Shown piece by piece: positions 8,945-18,280 of a DNA stretch of 64,000 bases (the first letter of the stretch is position 1; each line of letters opens with the position of its first letter). The notes beneath the pieces were generated by a model that saw nothing but the letters and a program-made list of their open reading frames with translations, searched no databases and was not told the origin of the DNA. The stretch is taken from NCBI GenBank assembly GCA_009777445.1, contig WRLV01000001.1:1-64000 (forward strand), written 5' to 3'. Origin of the DNA: Oscillospiraceae bacterium. Lineage in GTDB: Bacteria; Bacillota; Clostridia; Oscillospirales; Ruminococcaceae. A program made the translations under genes and the position numbers.

Positions 8945-9018
8945 TGCGCCAACAGGGACTTGAACCCCGGACCGACCGGTTATGAGCCGGTAGCTCTAAC
9001 CAACTGAGCTATTGGCGC
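8945..9018 (-). tRNA. tRNA with CAT anticodon (elongator Met, or Ile2)
   Basis: A cloverleaf can be drawn fully: acceptor GCGCCAA/TTGGCGC, D-arm AGCTCAGTTGG, anticodon stem ACCGG/CCGGT with loop CTCATAA (anticodon CAT), T-arm CGGGG-TTCAAGT-CCCTG, discriminator A. CCA is not encoded. A CAT anticodon with this loop fits elongator tRNA-Met or lysidine-modified tRNA-Ile2. It is not initiator tRNA, because the anticodon stem lacks three consecutive G-C pairs at the loop end. Confidence 0.93.
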
Positions 9019-9032
9019 GCATTGCCTATGTA

Positions 9033-9061
9033 ATAATAACATAAAAATCATTGGCTGTCAA
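9033..9061 (-). promoter_or_regulatory. Promoter of the tRNA gene
   Basis: On the - strand TTGACA, 17-base spacer, TATTAT. The -10 ends 14 bases before the tRNA 5' end. Confidence 0.75.
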
Positions 9062-9122
9062 GAGTTTTTTCAACTTTTTTCATTTTTTGAAAGTTTTAGC
9101 AACGGCAATAGTAAAACCACAG

Positions 9123-9152
9123 TGAAAGTTGACGAGTTAAATCGCCAACTTT
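9123..9152 (-). terminator. Hairpin downstream of lon
   Basis: GAAAGTTGACGA and TCGCCAACTTTC form a 12-bp stem (one G-T pair) with a 6-base loop, 20 bases after the lon stop on the - strand. There is no strong T-tract, so termination is likely but not certain. Confidence 0.5.
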
Positions 9153-9171
9153 CGCCATGATGTTAAAACGA

Positions 9172-11610
9172 TTACCCATCAACCGTCAACACAGTTCTCG
9201 TATTTGTTTCAATCACGGTTGCATTTTCGAGGGCTTTATTCTCAAGCACTTCAACTTTTTCGCTCTCGCGCTTGAACGGTGTGATGTTGGTTTTTACTAA
9301 TGTATTGTCAAGTACGGTGGCTATATTTTCGGCTACAATAAATTTAACGTTTTCTTTTACAACTTCTTCGAGTTCCTCTATTTCGGGTTCGTTTTCTTTG
9401 GGTATGATTACGGTTTTAATCTTTGCTTTATATGCCGCCATTGATTTTTCTTTAAGGCCACCTATCGGCAAAACCTTGCCGTGAAGGGTAACCTCCCCTG
9501 TCATGGCGACATCGCGCCGCGTGGCGATTCCGGCTAACGCTGAAATTAATGCTGTAACCATAGCAATTCCTGCGGAAGGCCCGTTTTTCGGGACAGCTCC
9601 CTCGGGGGCATGGATATGTATATCCTTGCTTTTATAAAAATCGGGGTCAATGCCATATTTTGCGGCAAGTGTGCGAACAAGGCTGGTTGCGATTTTAGTT
9701 GACTCTACCATGACATCGCCTAATGAGCCTGTTACCTCGACTTCCCCCTTGCCCTCCATGAGTGCGACTTCAAGCGGCATTACAACACCGCCAACTGCCG
9801 TCCAGGCTAAGCCGTTGACAATTCCCACTTCATCCTGTTCGCTTATATACTCGGGATTGTATTTTTTCACGCCGAGATATTCCTTCAAATTTGAAGCGGT
9901 AACCGACACCTTTTTTTCACCGCTGACTAACTGTTTCGCCGCCTTGCGACAAATTTTGCCGATTCTTTGTTCAAGTTTACGTACACCCGCCTCGCGTGTA
10001 TAATAGTCAATCACCGAATAAAGCGCGCCATCATTGATTTTCAGTTGTGAAGCTTTCTCGCCGTGTTTTTTGAGCTGTTTGGGAATTAAATGCTTTCGCG
10101 CAATATTAAACTTTTCTTCACGGGTATAACTGCCGAGTTCAATCACCTCCATGCGGTCAAGAAGCGCGGGAGGTATAGTATCGGTTGTGTTGGCTGTCGT
10201 GATAAACATTACACGGCTCAAGTCAAGGGGTATTTCAAGAAAATGGTCAACAAATGCGTTGTTTTGTTCTGAATCAAGCACTTCAAGCATAGCAGAACTC
10301 GGGTCGCCTTTGTGGTCGTTGCTCATTTTGTCAATTTCATCTAACAAGATTACGGGGTTCATGGATTTAGCTTGCTTAACCGCAACAGCAATTCTCCCCG
10401 GCATAGCCCCTATATATGTCTTGCGGTGACCGCGTATATCCGCTTCATCACGCACGCCGCCTAAAGAAATACGGGTATAGCCCTTCCCTAAAGCTTTTGC
10501 GACAGATTTACCGATAGAGGTTTTTCCCACCCCCGGGGGGCCGACAAGACAGATGATTTGCCCCTTGATGTCGGGCTTTAAAGCCCTTACGGCAATCAAT
10601 TCTAAAATCCGTTCCTTCACTTTTTTAAGCCCGTAGTGGTCTTTATGAAGCTGACGTTCAGCTTTTGTGAGGTCGGTTTTATCTTTAGTATAGACATTCC
10701 ACGGCATATCTAAAACCGTGTCAAGATAACCGTGAATAACCCCCGTTTCCGCCGAATGGGGGGACAATTTTAAGAGCCGCTCTGCCTCTTTAATCAGCTT
10801 TTCTTCAATGTCTTCGGCAAACCCGATTGACTCTATTTCTTCTATGTAATACATTACCTCTTCGTGAGGTTCATCGCTACCCAAAAGCTGTTTTGAAATC
10901 GCCCTCATCTGCTCTCTCATGTAATATTCGCGATTATTTTTTTCAATCGTTTCGCGAACCTCTCCGTGAATCTCTAATTCAAGTTGAAGAATGTCAATCT
11001 CGTTGTCAAGAATAGCAATGAGAGTCTCGATTTTTTTCTTTTTAGAACTAATTTCGAGTAATTTCTGCTTATCGGACACCTTTAAATATATATTAAAGAC
11101 AATTAAGTCGAACATCTTGTCAAGACTTTTCTCAGCAATAATATTTTCGTAAAGTTCTGGCGGCATTTTTGGGGTATATTGGCTGTAATTTCTAAACGAC
11201 TTAATCAACATTCTCGAGAGGGCGGTCTCCTCGCTTTGATTGATGACGGTTTTAGATAAGGGGATTGGAAGAACAGCACATTCTAAATAAGGCTCTGTCA
11301 TTTCATACGACAACAGTTTTGCCTTTGAAAGGCCTTCCACCAAAACGCGGGTTGTATTGTCGGGCGTTTTTAAAATTTGCCTAACCTCCGCTATTACACC
11401 TATTTGGTAAATTTCTTCAAGTAACGGTTCGGGACTGCCTAAATCTTTTTGCGCCGACAGGAAAATCTTTCTGTTCCCGTTTGCCGCCGCTCTGAGCGCG
11501 GAAATGGATTTATCTCTCCCAACATCAAAGTGCAAAATCATATTAGGGAAAATAACCAAACCACGCATTGGCAACGCCGGCATTATTTCAACATTTTTAG
11601 GATAATTCAT
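9172..11610 (-). CDS. lon: ATP-dependent protease Lon
   Basis: Cytosolic AAA+ protease that degrades misfolded and regulatory proteins. 812 residues from the ATG at 11610. The track's first ATG at 11631 sits on the SD (GAAAGGAA), so the second ATG, about 12 bases after it, is preferred. Visible domains: N-terminal LON domain (MPALPMRGLVIFPNM), long coiled region, Walker A GPPGVGKTS near residue 358, Walker B VILLDEIDKM, and the protease domain with catalytic Ser in PKNGPSAG near residue 679 and Lys in PIGGLKEKSMAA. Its own sigma-A promoter lies upstream. No CIRCE or CtsR box was seen. Confidence 0.97.
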   Translation of the reverse strand: MNYPKNVEIMPALPMRGLVIFPNMILHFDVGRDKSISALRAAANGNRKIFLSAQKDLGSPEPLLEEIYQIGVIAEVRQILKTPDNTTRVLVEGLSKAKLLSYEMTEPYLECAVLPIPLSKTVINQSEETALSRMLIKSFRNYSQYTPKMPPELYENIIAEKSLDKMFDLIVFNIYLKVSDKQKLLEISSKKKKIETLIAILDNEIDILQLELEIHGEVRETIEKNNREYYMREQMRAISKQLLGSDEPHEEVMYYIEEIESIGFAEDIEEKLIKEAERLLKLSPHSAETGVIHGYLDTVLDMPWNVYTKDKTDLTKAERQLHKDHYGLKKVKERILELIAVRALKPDIKGQIICLVGPPGVGKTSIGKSVAKALGKGYTRISLGGVRDEADIRGHRKTYIGAMPGRIAVAVKQAKSMNPVILLDEIDKMSNDHKGDPSSAMLEVLDSEQNNAFVDHFLEIPLDLSRVMFITTANTTDTIPPALLDRMEVIELGSYTREEKFNIARKHLIPKQLKKHGEKASQLKINDGALYSVIDYYTREAGVRKLEQRIGKICRKAAKQLVSGEKKVSVTASNLKEYLGVKKYNPEYISEQDEVGIVNGLAWTAVGGVVMPLEVALMEGKGEVEVTGSLGDVMVESTKIATSLVRTLAAKYGIDPDFYKSKDIHIHAPEGAVPKNGPSAGIAMVTALISALAGIATRRDVAMTGEVTLHGKVLPIGGLKEKSMAAYKAKIKTVIIPKENEPEIEELEEVVKENVKFIVAENIATVLDNTLVKTNITPFKRESEKVEVLENKALENATVIETNTRTVLTVDG

Positions 11611-11645
11611 TATAACAAGAGTTCCTTTCATAAACGATTTATCTT

Positions 11646-11674
11646 ATTATACAACATAATATGATAAATTTCAA
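11646..11674 (-). promoter_or_regulatory. Promoter of lon
   Basis: On the - strand TTGAAA, 17-base spacer, TATAAT, about 36 bases before the chosen start. Confidence 0.75.
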
Positions 11675-11756
11675 GCGAATTCTCTAAATTCTAAAAATTA
11701 CTAAGGTAGATTTTTGTGCAAAATGACGACCATTAATTAACTGCTTAGGGAATATT

Positions 11757-13103
11757 CTATGTATTTCCCATTCTCTTGAGCATTTCAGCAATCGCATCAT
11801 CAGACATTTTATCAGACGAGCCGGTAGCGGCAGGTGGCGCAGGTGGTTCAGGTGGCGCAACGGGTTCAGCCGTTTGTGCCGCCGCAATCATAGCCGCTAT
11901 AGCATCATCGGACATTTTATCAGATGACGGCGCAGGTGGCGCAGGTGGCGCAACGGGTTCAGTCGTTTGTGCCGCCGCAATCATGGCCGCTATATCATCA
12001 TCAGACATTTTTGCACTACTATCAGCAGGGGTTTCCTTGTTTGCTGATTTAGCAAATATTTCATCTATCATTTCATCGGCAGGGTGCGCCGCAACTCCGG
12101 CGTATACAGGAGGTATGGCGGCATGTTGAGTTATCGGCGGAACTTCGGAAATTGTTTCTTCCGGTTCCGGCGTTTGAGCCGCCGCGAGCATAGCCGCAAT
12201 CGCATCTTCAGACATTTTATCCGATGACGGCGCAGGTGGCGCAACGGGCTCCGGCGTTTGAGCCGCCGCAAGCATAGCCGCAATCGCGTCTTCAGACATT
12301 TTATCCGACGAGCTGTCGGTAGCAGCCGGCGCAACAGGCTCCGGCGTTTGAGCCGCCGCGAGCATAGCCGCAATCGCATCTTCAGACATCTTATCGCTAC
12401 TCTCAATCGGCGAGATGTCGGTGGCAGATTTTTCTTCCGGCTCTGATGTATCTTCACCTATTACGTTAGCACGAAATTCTTCAGAAGACATAGGCTCACC
12501 GCTAACATTTTCGGCAACCTGCTCAAAATCAAAATTGCGTTGATTGATTATGCTGTCTAAATGCTCTATTTTATCCGGCGCGAGAGCATCGCGGGTAGTT
12601 TTACCCACGTTATCATAATAATTTTCGGATTCTTCTTCGCTTTGCTCTTCATTGGCGGCACTATCGGGAACATTAAAGCGCGAACTGTCAAAATATCTCT
12701 GATAGTCTTCAAGCGCGCTCTTATAACTAAGCTCTTGGTCTGAAAACCTAAACCAATATTTGTCCACCAAAAACATACCGTGAGTGACAGTGGCTATTAT
12801 AAACGGATTGTATTCAGTTATGCCGAATCTCGCCATCTCAAGAGCAGTGAAAGGCGTTTTATCAGGGAAAACTCTGCTTGAAATAAGATAATATATATCA
12901 TTCAATGAAAGTGCCCGCTTAGTGCTTGTCAGAATCTTTATATCGGTTTCAGGGTTAAAGCTGTAGTCTACAACTCCATCCTCGCTAATTCTGTATTGCG
13001 ACAACAACGTATTGCCCCACCATAATTCAAACTCACAAGGAAGTTGAATATCAAAAGGCTCTGAGTTAATAACATTATACGAATTTGATTTGATTATTTT
13101 CAT
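11757..13103 (-). CDS. Hypothetical protein with six C-terminal KMSEDAIAAML repeats
   Basis: 448 residues, no signal peptide. Residues 1 to about 150 look like a folded domain (FDIQLPCEFELWWGN, ITEYNPFIIATVTHGMF) that I do not recognise. An acidic linker follows. From about residue 230 on there are six copies of SSDKMS(E/D)DAIAAM(L/I)AAAQ separated by Pro/Ala spacers (EPVAPPAP). The last copy ends the protein (KMSDDAIAEMLKRMG). The helix resembles the N-terminal SQDEIDALL peptide of FliM/FliY, but no flagellar gene is nearby. The DNA repeats are well conserved, so copy number may vary. It has its own promoter and the strong SD AAGGAGG. Confidence 0.85.
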   Translation of the reverse strand: MKIIKSNSYNVINSEPFDIQLPCEFELWWGNTLLSQYRISEDGVVDYSFNPETDIKILTSTKRALSLNDIYYLISSRVFPDKTPFTALEMARFGITEYNPFIIATVTHGMFLVDKYWFRFSDQELSYKSALEDYQRYFDSSRFNVPDSAANEEQSEEESENYYDNVGKTTRDALAPDKIEHLDSIINQRNFDFEQVAENVSGEPMSSEEFRANVIGEDTSEPEEKSATDISPIESSDKMSEDAIAAMLAAAQTPEPVAPAATDSSSDKMSEDAIAAMLAAAQTPEPVAPPAPSSDKMSEDAIAAMLAAAQTPEPEETISEVPPITQHAAIPPVYAGVAAHPADEMIDEIFAKSANKETPADSSAKMSDDDIAAMIAAAQTTEPVAPPAPPAPSSDKMSDDAIAAMIAAAQTAEPVAPPEPPAPPAATGSSDKMSDDAIAEMLKRMGNT

Positions 13104-13146
13104 TTTTTTCAGGCGACCTCCTTTTCACACAAGCTATACTATATAG

Positions 13147-13175
13147 AGTATAACACAATCCAAAACAAAATGCAA
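13147..13175 (-). promoter_or_regulatory. Promoter of the repeat-protein gene
   Basis: On the - strand TTGCAT, 17-base spacer, TATACT, upstream of an AAGGAGG SD and ATG. Confidence 0.65.
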
Positions 13176-13213
13176 GCAAAACTCAAAAAAAACGACAAAC
13201 GAAATTCTCCTCG

Positions 13214-14041
13214 CTATTTCCTGACGGCATTTCTTATCAAAGCGAGCAAAGAAAATAAAATAAATGCAATTATATTGACTATTATTACACTTGAACCGAT
13301 GGGGGTGTTAAGCAAAAACGAGACACAAACGCCCGTTAAAAAACCGACAATTGCAATAACCGCCGCCGAAATAGTCACTGTCTTGAATTTTTTAAATAAC
13401 CGCATAGATGTAAGCGGCGGAAAAATAATAAGCCCCGAAATCAGCAAGGCCCCCATCATTCTCATTCCGAGAACGATGGTAATCGCCGTCAACAATGCAA
13501 TCAGCATATTATACAGTCCAACCCTTATTCCGCCGGCTCTTGCGAACGTTTCATCAAAGGTTATGGCGAAAATTTTGTTGTAGAACAATATGAAGAGGGT
13601 TAAAACGACCACGCTTAACACAACGCTCAAGAATACATCATCGTCACTCATAGCAAGAATACTGCCGAACATGAAGTTATAAACATCGGTGTTTACCCCC
13701 ACGCTCATTGAAATGACAGTCACCCCCAGCGAAAGCGAACCAATTGAAATAAGCGCGATTGCCGCATCACCCTTTATTTTACTGCTTTCACTTATCCTGA
13801 GCAATAAAAACGCCGCCGTAACCACAACCGGAATCGAAACGCTCAAAGGGGCCAAATTCATGGCGGTAGCTATAGCCAACGCCCCAAAACCGACATGTGA
13901 CAATCCGTCCCCAATCATCGAATATCGTTTCAAAACAAGACTAACGCCCAACAAAGCCGCACAAAGCGACACCAACCCACCAACAACAACGGCACGAACC
14001 ATAAACGGATAAGACAACATCTCCAAAACCGTCTCAAACAT
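13214..14041 (-). CDS. znuB: Zinc/manganese ABC transporter permease (ABC-3 family)
   Basis: About 275 residues from the ATG at 14041, which has the SD AGAAAGG 12 bases upstream; the track's earlier start would read through a repeat element. About eight hydrophobic segments. The family signature is visible as MIGDGLSHVGFGALAIA and GALLISGLIIFPPLTSMRL. It forms the membrane channel for the ZnuC ATPase and ZnuA binding protein encoded just upstream. The 79-base znuC-znuB gap holds a hairpin plus heptad repeat. Confidence 0.92.
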   Translation of the reverse strand: MFETVLEMLSYPFMVRAVVVGGLVSLCAALLGVSLVLKRYSMIGDGLSHVGFGALAIATAMNLAPLSVSIPVVVTAAFLLLRISESSKIKGDAAIALISIGSLSLGVTVISMSVGVNTDVYNFMFGSILAMSDDDVFLSVVLSVVVLTLFILFYNKIFAITFDETFARAGGIRVGLYNMLIALLTAITIVLGMRMMGALLISGLIIFPPLTSMRLFKKFKTVTISAAVIAIVGFLTGVCVSFLLNTPIGSSVIIVNIIAFILFSLLALIRNAVRK

Positions 14042-14065
14042 CGTAAACTTAGCCTTTCTTTTAAA

Positions 14066-14130
14066 ATCCGTCGCCGCAAGGCGACTCAACAACTGTCAAT
14101 TGTCAACTGTCAACTGTTCGTCAACTGACG
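14066..14130. repeat. Hairpin plus heptad-repeat element (znu copy 1)
   Basis: AAAATCCGTCGCC-GCAA-GGCGACT forms a 6-bp hairpin with a GCAA loop. It is followed by AACTGTCAATTGTCAACTG-type heptads. A second copy with the same hairpin (loop AAC) and heptads lies at 15816-15897, on the other side of znuC and znuA. Confidence 0.8.
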
Positions 14131-14867
14131 TATGGGCAAACCCCACTATGAGGACAACTTCTCTCTAAAAACCTCTTGCCGACCTTTGTTTTTGTGTATT
14201 CTTGCGCGCTCTCGAAAAGAGTTTCGCGCCCACTTATATGCAAAATTTTCCCTGCATATTTTACCGCGTTATGAATGTCATGCGATACTATTATAACAGT
14301 CACTGCTGTTTCTCGATTAATTTCAGAAATCATCTCATATAAATCCGCGGCGGCATAAGGGTCAAGCCCTAAAGAAGGCTCGTCTAAAACAAGCAGTTTT
14401 CGGGCGGCGCACATTGCCCTTGCCAACAACACTCTTTGTTGTTGACCGCCCGAAAGTTCGCGGAAGCAACTTCCTGCTAAATCAGATATGTTAAGGCGTT
14501 CCATGTTTTCGCGTGCCTCTCTTTTGTCTTGTTTGCTGTAAAACGGTAAAAAACCTTGGCGACTTAAAAATCCGCTCAGCACAACCTCATATGCCCCGGC
14601 AGGAAAGTCTTTTTGCACGGCACTCTGTTGAGGGAGATAGCCTATTTCGCCCCTTTTTATTCCTTTTTCAACATTGATTTTACCGGCACTTGGTTGTTTA
14701 AGCCCCAGAATTCCCCTCACAAGCGTGCTCTTTCCACAGCCGTTTTCGCCGACTATGCAAAGATATTCCCCATATGAAATCTGAAAGCTTAATGACTCTA
14801 CAACAACCTTTCCGCCATAAGCAAAAGTCGCGTTGTCGCAGGTTATTGCCGTTTGTTTTTCTCCCAC
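14121..14867 (-). CDS. znuC: Zinc/manganese ABC transporter ATP-binding protein
   Basis: 248 residues with Walker A GENGCGKST, Q-loop GYLPQQS, signature LSGGQQQR, Walker B LLVLDEPSLGLDP and H-loop VIIVSHD. It powers metal import through ZnuB. The C-terminus carries a Cys/His cluster (RSCPHSGVCPYVS) that could bind metal. The start overlaps the znuA stop. Confidence 0.95.
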   Translation of the reverse strand: MGEKQTAITCDNATFAYGGKVVVESLSFQISYGEYLCIVGENGCGKSTLVRGILGLKQPSAGKINVEKGIKRGEIGYLPQQSAVQKDFPAGAYEVVLSGFLSRQGFLPFYSKQDKREARENMERLNISDLAGSCFRELSGGQQQRVLLARAMCAARKLLVLDEPSLGLDPYAAADLYEMISEINRETAVTVIIVSHDIHNAVKYAGKILHISGRETLFESAQEYTKTKVGKRFLERSCPHSGVCPYVS

Positions 14868-15796
14868 TAATTCAACGCCTCCTTTAGCGTAATTAAATTC
14901 ATCTGCATTAAATCAAGATAGCTGACATTGCTTTCTAATTCGTCTTTAGTTACGTTATGACAAGAGTGTAAGAGTGAGACTTTAGCTCCAGTTGCTTCGC
15001 TGATTGCCGTTGCCATTTTTTTGTCGGAAAGCTCGGCGTGAAATACGGCAGGTATATTTTTTTCGTTAACCTCGTCAATTAAAAACGCAACCATAGCGGC
15101 GGACGGCTCTGTCTGGGCAGAACATCCCGGAAACGCCGCAAAAAATTCCAACCCGTAATGCTGTGCAAAATAGCGAAACGGAAAGCGGTCACCGAAAACT
15201 ATAACCTGTCGCGCGGCATTGTCAACAACATCTTGAAATTGAGTGTCTAAGTGAGTCAACTTTTCAAGATATTCAGCGGCATTTTTGCGGTATAAATCGG
15301 CGTTTTCAGGTTCAATGCGGCATATTTCTTCCGCAATAGCCGAGACAATCACTTTGGCGTTCTTCGGTGAGGTCCAAACGTGGGGGTCAAGCCCCATATA
15401 CTTCCCGTCATAATGGTAATGCTCATAGTCGTCATCAAGTAAGTCAACGCACTCTAACAGTTCAATTGTCTTAACTTTATCATCGAACGAATTAAGCAAA
15501 ACATCGACCCAATAATCAGAATCGCCTCCTATATAAATAAAAAGTTCACTGTTTTGGATTGTCAATATATCCTTAGGAGAGGGTTCATACGAATGAACTT
15601 CCGTCGCAGGCGGCAACAGCATCGAGACTTCTATTTGAGTGCTGTCGCCAACAATTTCACGAACAAAATCAAACGGCGCGAAAATGGTGGTAATAACCTT
15701 GATTTTACCACTATGAACACTATTAGCCATAGCCGTCTCATTAGCACAACCAAACAAAAAAACAACCACAAAAACAAACACCCAAAACTTTTTCAT
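14867..15796 (-). CDS. znuA: Zinc-binding lipoprotein of an ABC importer
   Basis: About 309 residues from the ATG at 15796 (SD GGAAGGA); the extra six residues in the track are unlikely. Lipoprotein signal MKKFWVFVFVVVFLFGC. Metal-site motifs: EVHSYEPSPKD, a short His loop DYEHYHYDGKYMG, LDPHVWTSPKNA, and the later IPAVFHAELSDK. The His-containing loop favours zinc over manganese as the substrate. No Zur operator was identified. Confidence 0.93.
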   Translation of the reverse strand: MKKFWVFVFVVVFLFGCANETAMANSVHSGKIKVITTIFAPFDFVREIVGDSTQIEVSMLLPPATEVHSYEPSPKDILTIQNSELFIYIGGDSDYWVDVLLNSFDDKVKTIELLECVDLLDDDYEHYHYDGKYMGLDPHVWTSPKNAKVIVSAIAEEICRIEPENADLYRKNAAEYLEKLTHLDTQFQDVVDNAARQVIVFGDRFPFRYFAQHYGLEFFAAFPGCSAQTEPSAAMVAFLIDEVNEKNIPAVFHAELSDKKMATAISEATGAKVSLLHSCHNVTKDELESNVSYLDLMQMNLITLKEALN

Positions 15797-15815
15797 TAAA
15801 ACATCCTTCCACACG

Positions 15816-15897
15816 TAAAATCCGTCGCCAACGGCGACTCCATAATTGTCAATTGTCCATTGTCAATTGTCAATTGTTCGTCAATTGTCAACTGTCA
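15816..15897. repeat. Hairpin plus heptad-repeat element (znu copy 2); supplies the mutS2 stop
   Basis: AAAATCCGTCGCC-AAC-GGCGACT hairpin followed by repeated AATTGTC units with one TTCG insertion. The mutS2 stop codon and its last four residues (TVDN) are read from these heptads. Confidence 0.8.
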
Positions 15898-18280
15898 CCA
15901 CGGTAACCCCCGAATCACCTTCGCCATATTCCCCTAATCTGAATTTGGCTATTCGTTTATGCCCTTTCAGATATTTATGCACGGCGGCCCTTAACACGCC
16001 CGTTCCTTTTCCATGTATGATTGTAACTGTTTGAAAGCCTGAAATTATGCTGTTATCGATAAATTTATCAGTCTGTATAATCGCCTCGTCGGCGGTCATG
16101 CCCCTTACGTCAAGCTCAAGCTGTGAGCTTTTCGCCCCGGTGGTTATGAAATTGTCTGTTTTTATAAATGCTTTGATTGACGGGCTTTTTTCCGGCTCTT
16201 CTAAAACCAACTCTAAATTTTTGATGTTGGTTTTAGTTTTCATGATTCCCACTTGAACTAAACAGTTACCCTTGTTGTCCGGCTCTTTTATGACGGTTCC
16301 CTTTTTGTTTATGTCAACTAAAATAACCGTGTCATAAAGTTTTATTGGGCGCGGCGGTTTATAGTCTCGCTTATTCTCTTTCTTATAGGCTATTTCATAT
16401 ATTTCATCTAAGCCCTTTTCAACTTTAGAGTCAATTCTTCTCACCTTTTCAGAAAAATCGGCTTTATCTTTTTGGGCTTTAAGCTCTTCTAATTCGGCGA
16501 TTAATTTTTCGGCAGTGAACTGTGCTTGATTTATTATTGCCTGTGAACGATTGCGGACATTTTGAAGCTCTCTGTCTTTATTCTTTTCGGCTTCGTCATG
16601 AAGTTTTTGCAGTTTTAGGCGCAACTTCTCTGATTTTTGCTTTTCTGAAGCGGCTTCTTCTTTTAAGCGTTCTAATTCTCTGCCGGTTGTTTGAAGTTCT
16701 TCAATCACATTTTCAAAGCGTTGATTTTCCCCGGTTATTCTTTCTTTCGCTTTAGCGATTATTTCATCGGGCAAGCCTAAACGCTGTGCTATTTCAAAAG
16801 CATTTGATTTACCCGGGGCACCCACTATAAGTTTATATGTGGGCTTTAACGTATTAACGTCAAACTCACAAGCGGCGTTTTCAACTCCTTCAGTTTCAAT
16901 CGCATACAATTTTAATTCTTGGTAATGTGTAGTCGCGAGCATAATGGCGTTTTTGCTCTTGATTTTCTCGATAATGGCAACTGCCAACGCCGCGCCTTCA
17001 ACGGGGTCAGTCCCCGAACCTAACTCGTCCAACAGAATCAGCGATTTTTCATCAGCCGCCGCGATAATCCCTATAATATTATTCATATGTGAAGAGAAGG
17101 TGGAAAGGCTTTGCTCTATGCTTTGTTCGTCCCCCAAATCGGCAAGCACTTTAGTGAAAACGCCCATTCTGCTACCACTGTCAGCCGGAAGCATCAACCC
17201 ACACTGCGCCATAAGCGTTAACAGTCCCGCCGTCTTAATGACCACTGTCTTTCCGCCGGTATTAGGCCCTGTCACCACCAACGCCTTATAACTCTCACCC
17301 AAATTAATACTCACCGGAACCGGCGGCGTATCGCCAAACGCTATCAAAGGATGTCGCGCTCTTTTAAAATCAATAAGAGAGTCGTCAACAATCACAGGGA
17401 TTGTCCCTCTCATTTTCGCCCCCAAAGACGACTTAGCAAAGCACATCTCAAGCTGAATAACCGCTTCATACCCAAGACTCAAAAGCTCGGCAAATTCACC
17501 CACCATTGCCGACAGCTCTCTTATAATTCGCTCAATTTCATCCTGTTCTTTTGATTTTAATACTCTGATTTCGTTATTTGCTTCTACCACGCTCATAGGC
17601 TCTATAAAAAAGGTTGCCCCACTTGAAGATACGTCATGCACAAGCCCGGTAATCTCGCTTTTATATTCCGACTTAACCGGGACAACATATCTGCCATCAC
17701 GCATGGTAACTAACGCTTCTTGAAGATATTTTTGCTTTTGAGAGCTTTTAGTCAGCTTTTCAAGCTCTTGACGGATTAAGAGCCCTTTTCTGTCTATGGC
17801 TCTTCTGATTCGCGCCAATTCGGGGCTTGCGTTGTCTGAAAGCTCGTTGTCAGTTCCAATGGCATTTGCAAGTGTGTCGGATAAAGTCTTGTTCACAATA
17901 AGCTGTTCAAAATATTCTCTCAAAGAGTCTTTATAATATTCGTCTTCTAACTGTTTAGCGTTTTGATTATACCACACCATTAAAGACGATATTTGTCGAA
18001 GAACCGCGAGAGTGTCGGACAATTCTCTCAACGAAAGAGCGGCACCGCTTTGCGAACGCTTTGATATTGTTTCAATGTTCACGATTTTTGAAAAACCCGG
18101 TGTCCCGTATCTTGCCGATAGAATGAAAGCATCGTCTGTTTTTTGAAGTGCTTGAATAACTTGAGCTTTATCATAAAACGGCTCTATTGACAACAATCTT
18201 TCGCGACAGTCTTCACTAACGGCAAAGCCTGACAATTTCAACAAGATTTTATCTAACTCTAACTTTTTTAAATCACTCAT
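15881..18280 (-). CDS. mutS2: MutS2 family DNA/ribosome-acting ATPase with Smr domain
   Basis: 799 residues from the ATG at 18280, which overlaps the recO stop (ATGAGTGA). Core ABC-type ATPase: Walker A GPNTGGKTV near residue 340, Walker B ILLDELGSGTDP, long coiled coil, and C-terminal Smr nuclease domain with LDVRGMTADEAI and IHGKGTG. MutS2 lacks the mismatch-binding domain; it is linked to recombination control and, in Bacillus, to rescue of collided ribosomes (RqcU). The final TVDN comes from a heptad repeat and is probably not ancestral. Confidence 0.95.
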   Translation of the reverse strand: MSDLKKLELDKILLKLSGFAVSEDCRERLLSIEPFYDKAQVIQALQKTDDAFILSARYGTPGFSKIVNIETISKRSQSGAALSLRELSDTLAVLRQISSLMVWYNQNAKQLEDEYYKDSLREYFEQLIVNKTLSDTLANAIGTDNELSDNASPELARIRRAIDRKGLLIRQELEKLTKSSQKQKYLQEALVTMRDGRYVVPVKSEYKSEITGLVHDVSSSGATFFIEPMSVVEANNEIRVLKSKEQDEIERIIRELSAMVGEFAELLSLGYEAVIQLEMCFAKSSLGAKMRGTIPVIVDDSLIDFKRARHPLIAFGDTPPVPVSINLGESYKALVVTGPNTGGKTVVIKTAGLLTLMAQCGLMLPADSGSRMGVFTKVLADLGDEQSIEQSLSTFSSHMNNIIGIIAAADEKSLILLDELGSGTDPVEGAALAVAIIEKIKSKNAIMLATTHYQELKLYAIETEGVENAACEFDVNTLKPTYKLIVGAPGKSNAFEIAQRLGLPDEIIAKAKERITGENQRFENVIEELQTTGRELERLKEEAASEKQKSEKLRLKLQKLHDEAEKNKDRELQNVRNRSQAIINQAQFTAEKLIAELEELKAQKDKADFSEKVRRIDSKVEKGLDEIYEIAYKKENKRDYKPPRPIKLYDTVILVDINKKGTVIKEPDNKGNCLVQVGIMKTKTNIKNLELVLEEPEKSPSIKAFIKTDNFITTGAKSSQLELDVRGMTADEAIIQTDKFIDNSIISGFQTVTIIHGKGTGVLRAAVHKYLKGHKRIAKFRLGEYGEGDSGVTVVTVDN

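Noticed and set aside
8821-8945. T-box riboswitch upstream of tyrS
   Set aside because: Too short, no AGGGTGGTACCGCG-like element; it contains the tRNA terminator and a hairpin instead.
12131-12457. Arg/Leu-rich - strand ORF in another frame of the repeat gene
   Set aside because: A shadow of the six-fold DNA repeat; no SD, and the overlapping frame explains the periodicity.
15881-18280. MutS1-type mismatch repair protein
   Set aside because: No N-terminal mismatch-binding domain, and an Smr domain is present, so it is MutS2.
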